Source of the DNA: an uncultured Lachnospiraceae bacterium
Lineage (GTDB): Bacteria; Bacillota; Clostridia; Lachnospirales; Lachnospiraceae
Reading direction: 5' to 3'
DNA: 9,282 bases
Assembly (NCBI GenBank): GCA_902766655.1
Contig: CACXEL010000179.1
Location: 1 to 9,282 of the forward strand
This document shows, one piece after another, positions 1 through 6,716 of this stretch (position 1 is its first letter; each line of letters begins with the position of its first letter). The notes under the pieces were generated by a model, which saw only the letters and a list, made by a program, of their open reading frames with translations, had not been told where the DNA came from and made no database searches. Both the position numbers and the translations under genes were made by a program.

Positions 1-369
1 ACCGGACAGCGCGAAGTTGGTGTACTTGATCACGGCCAGCATGGAGATCGTTCCCAGGAGTCCGACGAGCATAAAACGCTTGCGGCGCCTGTTCATCTCG
101 CTGCTGATGGTCTTCATTTCCGCGCGTGCGAGTCCGGGAGCGGCCAGCTTTTCCGCCTCGAGGTCGTGAAGGCGCTGGATCCTGACAGTGCAGAAATAGA
201 TGAGAAAGGCTGCGACCAGAACAAAGACAATATATTGTGGGCCGGAGAAAAGGTAGAAGAGTATACTGGCGCCCAAAAGAAGGAACTTCTGGTGTCTCCT
301 GAACGCTGTGAAGTAGAGCAGGGCCACAGCCAGAAGAAAAATCGGGAATGAAAAATCAGTATAGCTCAT
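1..369 (-). CDS. MBOAT-family membrane O-acyltransferase, N-terminal part
   Basis: Partial gene running off the left window edge; 123 residues are visible, against roughly 400-500 for the whole family. Seen: the protein starts MSYTDFSFPIFLLAVALLYF and continues with hydrophobic segments at about residues 5-22, 28-45, 46-62 and 100-118, separated by a charged cytoplasmic loop (about 65-98) and ending near the motif IKYTNF. The N-terminal transmembrane hairpin, the SILFY segment and the K-Y-x-N-F motif are typical of AlgI/DltB/PatA-type MBOAT proteins, which move acyl groups across the membrane for O-acylation of cell-surface polymers. The catalytic His lies beyond the edge. The ATG overlaps the ATPase stop codon as ATGA, and a GGAGGAGAGG stretch lies 12-21 bases upstream, so translation is probably coupled. 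The SGNH protein at the head of the operon is a plausible partner (inference). Which acyl group or polymer is used cannot be told. Confidence 0.8.
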   Translation of the reverse strand, partial: MSYTDFSFPIFLLAVALLYFTAFRRHQKFLLLGASILFYLFSGPQYIVFVLVAAFLIYFCTVRIQRLHDLEAEKLAAPGLARAEMKTISSEMNRRRKRFMLVGLLGTISMLAVIKYTNFALSG

Positions 370-1139
370 TTGTCGTCGGCCCTCTCCTCCGTGAGCAGGT
401 CATTCAGGTGCTTCCAAAGCGCTCCGTAGCCGGGCGTGGCCGGTGTGACCGGCTTTTCAAGCGTGTTGTAGAGATGCTCCTTGACCTCCCCGTTCCTGGA
501 CATGACCATGATCCTGTTGCCCAGGGAGATGGCCTCCTGGATATTGTGGGTAATGAAGACAACGGTCATGCTTTCCTTCTCCTTGATGTGGAGAAGCTCG
601 CTCTGCATCCGGTTGCGGGTCATGGCGTCCAGGGCGGCAAAGGGCTCATCCATGAGGATGATGCTGGAGCCGAGGGCCATGCCGCGGGCTATGGCTACGC
701 GCTGCTTCATGCCACCGGAGAGCTGGTGGGGATAATAGTCCTTGTAGTCAAAAAGGTTGACTTTTTTCAGGTACTTTTCGGCCTTGGCGATCCGGGCTTT
801 TTTGTCCGCCATGCCGCTGGCCTTCAGGGCGTAGGTGATATTGTTCACGACTGTCTTCCAGGGGAAGAGCTGGTTGAAATCCTGGAAGACCATGATCCGG
901 TCGGTCCCCGGCTTTTTGACGATCCGGCCGTTCGACTCTATGGTGCCCTCGTAGTCCTCAAAGCCGGCGATACAGCGGATCAGGGTGGACTTGCCGCAGC
1001 CGGAGGGCCCGAGAATGCAGAGAAAGTCCTCCGGGTAGACGTCAAGATCGATCCTGGGAAGGATCACGCGCTGGGAGTTGTCGTACTGCTTGGTCAAGCT
1101 GCGGATCCTGAGGATGGGCGTCTTTTTCTCTTCTGTCAT
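366..1139 (-). CDS. ABC importer ATPase, nitrate/sulfonate/taurine type
   Basis: Nucleotide-binding subunit of an importer, 257 residues from the chosen start, a usual length for SsuB/TauB/NrtD-like proteins. Seen: Walker A GPSGCGKST (about residues 44-52), Q-loop glutamine near 86 (VFQDFNQLFPW), signature LSGGMKQR (about 140-147), Walker B IILMDEP (160-166) and H-loop histidine near 198 (ITHNIQEA). The FPWxTVxxN motif after the Q-loop is characteristic of the nitrate/taurine subgroup. Two in-frame ATGs exist, at 1154 and 1139. I prefer 1139 because it overlaps the permease stop as ATGA and has GGGGGAT about 8 bases upstream. The gene end overlaps the MBOAT start in the same way. It would energise the permease encoded just upstream. 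The subgroup assignment is firm; the transported substrate is unknown. Confidence 0.93.
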   Translation of the reverse strand: MTEEKKTPILRIRSLTKQYDNSQRVILPRIDLDVYPEDFLCILGPSGCGKSTLIRCIAGFEDYEGTIESNGRIVKKPGTDRIMVFQDFNQLFPWKTVVNNITYALKASGMADKKARIAKAEKYLKKVNLFDYKDYYPHQLSGGMKQRVAIARGMALGSSIILMDEPFAALDAMTRNRMQSELLHIKEKESMTVVFITHNIQEAISLGNRIMVMSRNGEVKEHLYNTLEKPVTPATPGYGALWKHLNDLLTEERADDK

Positions 1140-1909
1140 CTCGTCATCCCCCATTTGCTGAAAGTGTTCTTCTCAATGACCATAAAGATACCGTACTCCA
1201 CCACGAGGCCGATCAGAATGATGGCGATGATCGTGGCAAAAATGCCGGCGACGTCCAGGTTGGTACGTCTGTCTGTGATATAGTAGCCGATACCCAGCGC
1301 CGTGCCTCCGCCGAAGACCATCTCGGCGCTGATGAGTCCGCGCCAGGCCCTGGCCCAGCCGACCTTGAGGCCGGAGAAAATGTGGGGCAGGGCGGCGGGA
1401 ATGAAGACACCCAGGATGAGCCGGATCCGGTTGAGACCGATGTTCTGGCCCACCTCCAGGTAGATGTTGGGAACGGAGTTGAAGCCGTTGATGATGCTTC
1501 TGGACATGGGCCAGACGACTGAATGGAATACCATGAAGATGATGGCTCCGTCGCCGATCCCCAGCCACAGAATGGCTACAGGAATGAGGGCAATGCCGGG
1601 AATCAGGTCGAACATGGAAACAATCATGTTGTAGATGGCCGCAAAGACCTCATTGATGGCGGACAGGGCCGACAGAAGGAGGGCCACTGAGACGCCGAGC
1701 AGGAGGCCGATGAGGAGGAGCCTCAGAGAGTGCAGGATCATGGGTCCCAGACCCTTGGACGTGAAGGCCTTGACGAAAGCCTCGGCAATCATGCCAGGGG
1801 AGGGGAAGAGGAGCGGGGGCCAGATCTGGAGGCTGTAAAGAATCTGCCACAGGATCAGGAAGGCTATGACGAACAGGATCTGCGCTATTAATCTGATATT
1901 TTTCTTCAT
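1136..1909 (-). CDS. ABC importer permease, SsuC/TauC-like
   Basis: Integral membrane subunit of 257 residues, close to the normal size of the NitT/TauT permeases. Seen: about six hydrophobic segments (roughly 7-27, 59-83, 88-110, 113-135, a region around 170-200, and 219-245). The cytoplasmic EAA-type coupling loop sits near residues 150-172 (YLEVGQNIGLNRIRLILG, then a conserved IPAALP). The LFPSP motif near residues 34-38 is also usual for the family. The start has only a weak ribosome binding site (GCGGTAAT), and 48 bases separate it from the binding-protein gene. Its stop TGA overlaps the ATPase start. It would form a homodimeric channel with the ATPase. Some family members move sulfonates, nitrate, bicarbonate, aromatic acids or thiamin precursors, so the substrate stays open. 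Confidence 0.92.
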   Translation of the reverse strand: MKKNIRLIAQILFVIAFLILWQILYSLQIWPPLLFPSPGMIAEAFVKAFTSKGLGPMILHSLRLLLIGLLLGVSVALLLSALSAINEVFAAIYNMIVSMFDLIPGIALIPVAILWLGIGDGAIIFMVFHSVVWPMSRSIINGFNSVPNIYLEVGQNIGLNRIRLILGVFIPAALPHIFSGLKVGWARAWRGLISAEMVFGGGTALGIGYYITDRRTNLDVAGIFATIIAIILIGLVVEYGIFMVIEKNTFSKWGMTR

Positions 1910-1957
1910 GGTATTACCGCTTTTTGATTGTGTTTGACAGCTTACGGTCTGGAGATT

Positions 1958-2968
1958 TTATTCGCCGGCTACGCCTTCATAGACGAGGTCGGAGATGGAA
2001 GCGGGTCCGTTCTCGATGAAGCCTTCCTCGACCATGAAATTGCACATATTCATGATGCCCTTGAGCTCGGGAGAGTAGGAAGAACGCTCGTCGCTGATCC
2101 ATGTGAGGATCTCCTCGGCGGAGGCATCGTAGCCTTCGGCGACCAGGGCAGCAGTCTCCTCGGGATTGGCTTTGATGTAGTCCATGGCCTGGCCCAGCGC
2201 CTTGGTGAGGGCTGCGTAGACTTCGGGCTTTGTGTCATGGAGCTTCTGGGAAGCGACGACCACCAGGGCAGTGTTGTCTGCCGGCCAGATGTCGGAGCCG
2301 ATCTCGATCTCGTGGATGTCGGCGTCCTCGCTGGTCTGCTCCATGAAGTTGTAGGGGGAGATGACCATATGGCAGGTGACTGCGCCGGAGATGATGGCGG
2401 TGTAGCCGTCGGCGTTGCCTAGCTTGGTCAGGTTGGCGTCCAGGGCTCTGGCATCGCCGAGCTCAGCCTTGGCAGCCATGGCAAGCAGGATATGCGGCTG
2501 GCTGTTGATGTTGGTGATGGCGATCTGGTCTTCCGCGGTGATGTCCGCCAGAGAGTTGATATCCGGCTGGCTGGTCAGGATGGAATAGGGCTGGCAGGAG
2601 AGCGCACTGCAGATCCTGTAGGGGCTGCCTGCCATGACACCTGTGACAGCGACGGGAACGCCCATGGAGCCCACGTCCAGGGAGCCGGCGGTCAGGCCCT
2701 CGTTGATCTCGGAGCCGTTGCTCATCATGGTCCAGTTGACCGTGAGGTCACCGTCATAGTTGGCTTCGATCAGCTTCTGGTCCATCATGACCAGGAGCGG
2801 AGCATAGCCGACGCTGGACTGGTAGGCAATGGTGATTTCCTCGGCGGGGGCGGCAGTCTCGGTGGAGGCTGCGGGAGCGGCTTCCCCGGAGCCTGCGGAC
2901 GATCCGCAGCCGGCGAAAGCGGCAGCTGCCATGAACAGTGACATCAGAATCGCGAGTTTCTTTTTCAT
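1958..2968 (-). CDS. Substrate-binding lipoprotein of the ABC importer (SsuA/NMT1-like)
   Basis: Extracytoplasmic binding protein, 336 residues from the chosen start. Seen: a lipoprotein signal (MKKKLAILMSLFMAAAAFAG followed by Cys21), a low-complexity Ala/Glu/Ser/Thr linker to about residue 45, then a periplasmic-binding fold opening with EITIAYQSSVGYAPLLVM. The stretch EINEGLTAGSLDVGSMGVPV is the hallmark of the SsuA/TauA/NMT1 group, where the loop lines the ligand pocket. Position -3 of the lipobox is Phe, slightly off consensus. The reading frame is open a further 63 codons upstream into the preceding gene, but AAAGGGAAA lies about 6 bases before ATG 2968 and the signal peptide begins there, which decides the start. 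The gene follows the SGNH gene by 67 bases with no terminator between. The ligand cannot be deduced; several pocket residues (SCQPYS, NINSQPH) do not match any subtype I recognise. Confidence 0.9.
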   Translation of the reverse strand: MKKKLAILMSLFMAAAAFAGCGSSAGSGEAAPAASTETAAPAEEITIAYQSSVGYAPLLVMMDQKLIEANYDGDLTVNWTMMSNGSEINEGLTAGSLDVGSMGVPVAVTGVMAGSPYRICSALSCQPYSILTSQPDINSLADITAEDQIAITNINSQPHILLAMAAKAELGDARALDANLTKLGNADGYTAIISGAVTCHMVISPYNFMEQTSEDADIHEIEIGSDIWPADNTALVVVASQKLHDTKPEVYAALTKALGQAMDYIKANPEETAALVAEGYDASAEEILTWISDERSSYSPELKGIMNMCNFMVEEGFIENGPASISDLVYEGVAGE

Positions 2969-3035
2969 TTTCAGTTTCCCTTTCAGATAGAATCGTTGTG
3001 TGCTTGCCTGAATCGGCTTGGTTGATATGCTGCAG

Positions 3036-5054
3036 TCAGGCCGTGAAGGCGCTGTCAAACACTGTTTTTTTCTGAAGCCCGTCGTAGACATAGACGTAGA
3101 TGCCGGGCTCGTCCATGGATAATTGTTTCCCGCCGATGTGCTGGGTAATGTCGGCATTTTCGGAGCCAGGTCCGCTTGCGAGCCGGTATTCCAGGCTCTC
3201 CGCCGTGACGGCTTCCCCTGGCACGCTGCGGGTGTCTGACACGACGCGGCCGTCCTCTATGATGCCTGTGTAAGCATCTCCCTCCTGGCAGTCCGCCAGA
3301 TTTGCGAGGCCGATCTCCCGGAGAGCGGTCCGCCGGGCATCGTCAAGGGCACTGACGTCACCTTTGCTGACCGCTATCAGGATCCGGGTGTCAGGCTGGC
3401 TGCGGAAGGCTCCGATCACCTCGGAGAGGGAGGCGGACGCAAGGTCCCGGCCAAGCAGGGTCATGGTGCGGTGACGCAGGTACAGGCAGTAATTCTGCAG
3501 CGAGGCGGGATACTCGTCGAAGGTGAGACCGGCTTTTTCTGCATCCGCAAGGACGGCCTCGTAATCCCGGCTTTCCCTGGCCTGGCTCTTGTCGGTGGGG
3601 AAGGAATCCTGCAGGATGACTTTTCTGTACTTCCCGCTGTAAATGACGACATGGAGGCCCGTTCCTTCGAGCAGGCAGGATGTCCCGCCTATGCTGACGG
3701 ACGTCTCCGTGGCGGAGCCTGATATTCTGAGCTGGAGACCGTTACGCAGCCGGCGGGAGAAGGACTGGGCATTGCCTCCGGAGGTTTTCTCCCGGACGAC
3801 GCCGTCTTCTATTACGGCGCAATAGGAGTCGCCCTTCTTCAGAACGGCAAGCTCTTTGAGTCCCAGGGATGAGAGAACGCTGCGCTGGTCCTCGGTCAAA
3901 GCCTGGACGCCTCCGCTGTTGACCGAAAGAATAGTCGTGTAGGCATTCTCGGACAGCGCGGTGGTCAGGAAATCACAGGGGTCGGCTGTCATACAGAGTT
4001 CCTTGACGGTGGTGACGTACGACTGATATTCTGCCCACTGGTCCTTCATGAACGCGTATCTGGGATCCTCCCGGACATCCGTCAGGTCGTAATGCTCGGT
4101 CAGGTAGCGGCCGAGAAGGGGTGTTTCCTTGCTGGAGCCCCAGGGATTCATGTGCTGGCGGTCTATTGAGTCGAGGTAGGGAACGATGCCCGTCTCTTCA
4201 AAGTAGGGGGAGAAGCAGAAGTCGATCAGGTCGGCCCCCGTCTCCTCTGCCAGCTTGGCGGCCGTATCGTGGTCGGCGGAAGACCACTTTTCCGCTCCGC
4301 GGATGTTGACGGCCTTCCCCAGGACCAGGCGGATGCCGTGCTCCCTGCAGAAATCCGCGATCTTGTAGTAATAGTTGAGAGAACTCTTGTCCACTTCCCG
4401 GCCTTCCGCCTCCGGGTCGTACTCGCCGGTCAGAATGGGGATTTCATCATAGGGAGTGGTGTCCGCCAGCCACTGGAAGGTGGTATTGCCCCCTCTCAGA
4501 TAGGTGTCCGCGACCAGGCGGCCCTCAGCCATGTTCGTGACGGTGAGCTCATTCCATCTGGAGTGATAATTGTAAAATACGGACATTTTCCGAATGGCCC
4601 CCAGAGTGCTCCCGGCGAAGGCGCGGTAAGCCCGATACTTGTTCGCGGAAAAATCCATATAGGCCAGGCCCCTGTTGTAGTGGGAATCGTTGACCAGGTC
4701 GTTGTCCAGAAGCATGCTGGGCTCCAGGACCAGGACCCGCAGGCTCTCCGAATGATGCTTGTAGGCTTCAAGAAGCCAGTAGTAGGAGACCAGGAGTGGC
4801 TGGCGCGCCGTGCCGTAATTGTAGGCACAGATTCCGTACTGGTCGTAAAGCTCCATGGCAGAAAAGCCGTTGGCACTGATGCTGGACCCCAGGATCAGGA
4901 CCTCCACCGTGTTGTCCGGCTCCTCGTAGAAGCCTCGGGCTGCCCCGTAATTGTTCCAGTCCGCCCAGATGGGGAGAAGGGCAGATCTGAGATGCAGCAG
5001 CAGACATGCAGTGAGCAGCAGGAAGAGGATGGATTTTATAATATTTTTTTTCAT
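3036..5054 (-). CDS. Membrane-anchored SGNH (DltD/AlgJ-like) protein with duplicated C-terminal modules
   Basis: A 672-residue protein from the chosen ATG. Seen: an N-terminal signal anchor (MKKNIIKSILFLLLTACLLL), then an SGNH-hydrolase fold outside the membrane. The nucleophile motif is VLILGSSISANG (Ser58), a YNYGTARQP block follows near 78-86, and the DxxH block is DRQHMNPWG (Asp298, His301). This arrangement is typical of acyl-transfer or esterase partners of MBOAT proteins. After about residue 350 come two copies of a roughly 100-residue unit (373-485 and 556-670), each made of an ILxVSxGxVxALxxxxR...GDxYxxxIEDGxVV half and an IGG...GxxVxVYxG...DSF half. These resemble the two halves of the ILEI/FAM3-like fold (from memory, unverified). 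The frame is open to a TTG at 5123, but ATG 5054 has GGAAG 9 bases upstream, starts the signal anchor and lies downstream of the promoter. Likely role: O-acylation of a surface polymer together with the MBOAT (inference). Confidence 0.75.
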   Translation of the reverse strand: MKKNIIKSILFLLLTACLLLHLRSALLPIWADWNNYGAARGFYEEPDNTVEVLILGSSISANGFSAMELYDQYGICAYNYGTARQPLLVSYYWLLEAYKHHSESLRVLVLEPSMLLDNDLVNDSHYNRGLAYMDFSANKYRAYRAFAGSTLGAIRKMSVFYNYHSRWNELTVTNMAEGRLVADTYLRGGNTTFQWLADTTPYDEIPILTGEYDPEAEGREVDKSSLNYYYKIADFCREHGIRLVLGKAVNIRGAEKWSSADHDTAAKLAEETGADLIDFCFSPYFEETGIVPYLDSIDRQHMNPWGSSKETPLLGRYLTEHYDLTDVREDPRYAFMKDQWAEYQSYVTTVKELCMTADPCDFLTTALSENAYTTILSVNSGGVQALTEDQRSVLSSLGLKELAVLKKGDSYCAVIEDGVVREKTSGGNAQSFSRRLRNGLQLRISGSATETSVSIGGTSCLLEGTGLHVVIYSGKYRKVILQDSFPTDKSQARESRDYEAVLADAEKAGLTFDEYPASLQNYCLYLRHRTMTLLGRDLASASLSEVIGAFRSQPDTRILIAVSKGDVSALDDARRTALREIGLANLADCQEGDAYTGIIEDGRVVSDTRSVPGEAVTAESLEYRLASGPGSENADITQHIGGKQLSMDEPGIYVYVYDGLQKKTVFDSAFTA

Positions 5055-5071
5055 AATGGCTTGCTTCCGAA

Positions 5072-5080
5072 GGGGGGGGG
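5072..5080. repeat. Nine-base G/C homopolymer before the SGNH gene
   Basis: A run of nine G on the plus strand (nine C in the transcript) lies 18-26 bases before the SGNH start codon, just upstream of the GGAAG ribosome binding site. It is the longest G/C homopolymer noticed in the window. Tracts of this kind are prone to slipped-strand length change. Here a change would alter the leader, or the reading frame if the upstream TTG were ever used. Confidence 0.9.
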
Positions 5081-5130
5081 CGAAACGGCAGGGAGATAAT
5101 TTGTTCCGATTATATATACTCAATTCATTA

Positions 5131-5159
5131 ATATTAAAAAAATGCTAAATGCTTGTCAA
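5131..5159 (-). promoter_or_regulatory. Sigma-A type promoter of the SGNH-ABC-MBOAT operon
   Basis: On the minus strand a perfect -35 TTGACA (5159-5154) is followed by 17 bases and a -10 TAATAT (5136-5131, 4 of 6 consensus) in an AT-rich block. Transcription would begin near 5124, leaving a leader of about 70 bases before ATG 5054. A second possible -10, TATAAT at 5114-5109, has TTAATA 17 bases upstream. A perfect inverted repeat ATGGT-TTT-ACCAT (5159-5171) touches the outer edge of the -35 and could be an operator, but it is short. Confidence 0.65.
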
Positions 5160-5262
5160 TGGTTTTACCATGTAATCAGCTGTTTTTGCAACTTCTGACG
5201 TGACGGAAATGGCTTTATCCGCTCACGCCGATTCAGGGGAAGGGGTGCATGAAAACTTATCA

Positions 5263-5304
5263 AAAGGACCGGAGACAGCTGTATGGCAGCATCTTCGGTC
5301 CTTT
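5263..5304 (-). terminator. Intrinsic terminator after the SH3-domain gene
   Basis: A long hairpin: AAAGGACC (5263-5270) pairs with GGTCCTTT (5297-5304). The inner arms continue pairing with a small internal loop down to CAGC/GCTG around the loop 5282-5286. On the minus strand it is preceded by GAAGAGAAAG and followed by a short T run (CCTTTTGAT). It lies 48 bases beyond the stop of the SH3-domain gene and upstream of the operon promoter. The T tract is modest, so efficiency is uncertain. Confidence 0.65.
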
Positions 5305-5351
5305 CTCTTCAGGTCAGATCAGGTCTGTGAGTCCGGCTGAGCCGGAAATGG

Positions 5352-6467
5352 TCAGAAGGTGATGAAATCAACGTGGACGTATCCCTCCAGCTTGGACTTA
5401 TTGTGGCGGACCCTGACAAGCTTGCCCTCAGGCTTTTCCAGCACGGTCATGGACGCGCCGTCAGGGAGACGGACGATGACGGGCGCGGAGGTGGAAGCCT
5501 CCTTCCGCAGAGAGAGGAACTCCTTAACGTCGGCATAGACCGTGGCGCCGGGCACCAGCTTGGTGGCGGTGTCGTAGCCCGGCGTGCCGTAGTCGGCCGG
5601 GGCAATGTAAGCCGGGTTGACGTAGCCGTAGTCGCCTGTGTTCAGGACCTCCACGTAGGCCATTCCGCTGTCGTAATAGAGGAGCATCATCAGAGTGCCG
5701 GGCAGGAGCTTTTCCACGACGTCGGCGGAGGTGGAGGGCCAGGCGCGGAGGGAGAGGAACTCATTCACCTTGGCGTAATAGATGCCGCCGTCCACCGGTA
5801 TATCCTCCTGATACTCGCCGACCGAGTAGGAATAGTCGGTCAGGTCTATGTAGAGGGCCTGGGACTTGCCGCTCGGCGTTCCTTCGTAGACGACCTTTAC
5901 AGTGTCCTCCTCCTCATAGTAGGTCAGCTCGTAGGGCCAGTAATAGTCGTCGTTCACGCTGGTGATCCTCTTTATGGTGGTCCCTTCGGAGTCACAGATA
6001 AAAAGGTCGGGGCCGAAGTAGCCGCAGATGTAGAGGCAGCCGTCTCCGTCAAAGCCGGCGGACCATTTGCCCGGATAACCGCCAAAGTCCTTGTTCCGCC
6101 AGAGGACGGAGCCGTTCGAAAGGTCCAGGCAGACGATGTCGCCGTCCTCGCTGTAGTAATACGTGTAGTCGTTCTTGCCGATGGCCGAGACGTAGTCCAC
6201 CTCGGCTGTGTTGAATTTGGGCGTGGTCCTGGTCCAGATCACCTGTCCCTTGTAGACGGCGACGATGAAGGCGAACTCCTTTTCGCCATCGTGAATTACC
6301 TCCAGGCTTACCTTCACGTCCCAGGGATCGTAGGAGCCGGGCAGCGTGGAATAGACGGTGGTCTTGCCCTTGTTCTTTGTCTTTTTGTCTGCGGAGGCAG
6401 GCTGAGCCGTCATGGTCAGCACAAGCAGAACAGTGAGTGCCATGATGAGTAGTCTTTTCATTTTCAT
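5352..6467 (-). CDS. Secreted protein with PQQ-propeller-like repeats and two SH3 domains
   Basis: A 371-residue exported protein of no family I can name. Seen: a signal peptide (residues 1-26, ending QPASA before DKKTK), then a region of about 30-220 with at least two PQQ-type beta-propeller-like strands (IVCLDLSNGSVLWR at 111-124 and LFICDSEGTTIKRI at 155-168). Two bacterial SH3 domains follow, at about 230-288 and 310-369, each opening with an almost identical YxxVxEFLSLR motif. The two copies are 80 residues apart and still share runs of bases, so they come from an internal duplication. The propeller segment is too short for a full ring. SH3 domains of this type usually bind cell wall or protein ligands, so a wall-associated role is likely (inference). 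ATG 6467 is preceded by a perfect AAGGAGGT 5 bases upstream. The gene stands alone, with its own promoter and terminator. Confidence 0.85.
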   Translation of the reverse strand: MKMKRLLIMALTVLLVLTMTAQPASADKKTKNKGKTTVYSTLPGSYDPWDVKVSLEVIHDGEKEFAFIVAVYKGQVIWTRTTPKFNTAEVDYVSAIGKNDYTYYYSEDGDIVCLDLSNGSVLWRNKDFGGYPGKWSAGFDGDGCLYICGYFGPDLFICDSEGTTIKRITSVNDDYYWPYELTYYEEEDTVKVVYEGTPSGKSQALYIDLTDYSYSVGEYQEDIPVDGGIYYAKVNEFLSLRAWPSTSADVVEKLLPGTLMMLLYYDSGMAYVEVLNTGDYGYVNPAYIAPADYGTPGYDTATKLVPGATVYADVKEFLSLRKEASTSAPVIVRLPDGASMTVLEKPEGKLVRVRHNKSKLEGYVHVDFITF

Positions 6468-6497
6468 GGGTTACCTCCTTGTACGGGTCATGGCAGT

Positions 6498-6517
6498 GCC
6501 GCCGGGAATGGGGCGGC
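6498..6517 (-). other. GC-rich hairpin in the leader of the SH3-domain gene
   Basis: GCCGCC (6498-6503) and GGCGGC (6512-6517) form a 6-bp stem with an 8-base loop. It lies between the predicted -10 and the Shine-Dalgarno at 6473-6480. There is no T tract. It may simply stabilise the leader; a regulatory role is not shown. Confidence 0.35.
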
Positions 6518-6540
6518 GGCCTATGTTTGCGCTTACACCT

Positions 6541-6546
6541 ATTATA
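6541..6546 (-). promoter_or_regulatory. Predicted -10 element of the SH3-domain gene
   Basis: A perfect TATAAT on the minus strand, about 75 bases before the start codon and 60 before the Shine-Dalgarno. No convincing -35 stands 16-18 bases upstream (best is TGTTAC or GTTACT near 6563-6569), so only the -10 is called. The 249 bases between this gene and the stop of the thpR-like gene hold this promoter, a 6-bp hairpin without a T tract (6619-6638) and nothing else I can identify. Confidence 0.5.
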
Positions 6547-6716
6547 CGGTATTTTTCAGTAAAGTAACAGGGATTGCCGGTATGTTTTCAGAAAATTAAG
6601 ACCGGAAAGGGAATCGATGAGCCAGGGACGGATGGCTCGGCGACATTTTCTCCGGCTTTGGGCGGATTGCCTGGCCGGGTGATGGGGCGGTGCGGTCCTC
6701 TGCCCGCCTTCGGCGC

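Noticed and set aside
348..1283. A 311-codon plus-strand ORF opposite the ATPase gene
   Set aside because: The minus strand has every ABC ATPase motif here. The plus-strand translation shows no family features and is a GC-rich antisense shadow.
4269..5099. A 276-codon plus-strand ORF opposite the SGNH gene
   Set aside because: It has no ribosome binding site or recognisable domain, while the minus frame carries the SGNH motifs and a signal anchor.
5332..5346. Perfect hairpin TCCGGC-TGA-GCCGGA after the SH3-domain gene
   Set aside because: It has no T run. The longer hairpin at 5263-5304 is the better terminator; this one may only protect the 3' end.
5373..6452. A 359-codon plus-strand ORF lying opposite nearly all of the SH3-domain gene
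   Set aside because: The minus frame has a perfect Shine-Dalgarno, signal peptide and SH3 domains. The antisense frame has none of these and is Gly/Val/Asp-rich, as expected from reversed codon bias.
6705..6715. Small GC hairpin just after the thpR-like stop codon as a terminator
   Set aside because: The stem is only about 4 bp and no T tract follows on the minus strand.
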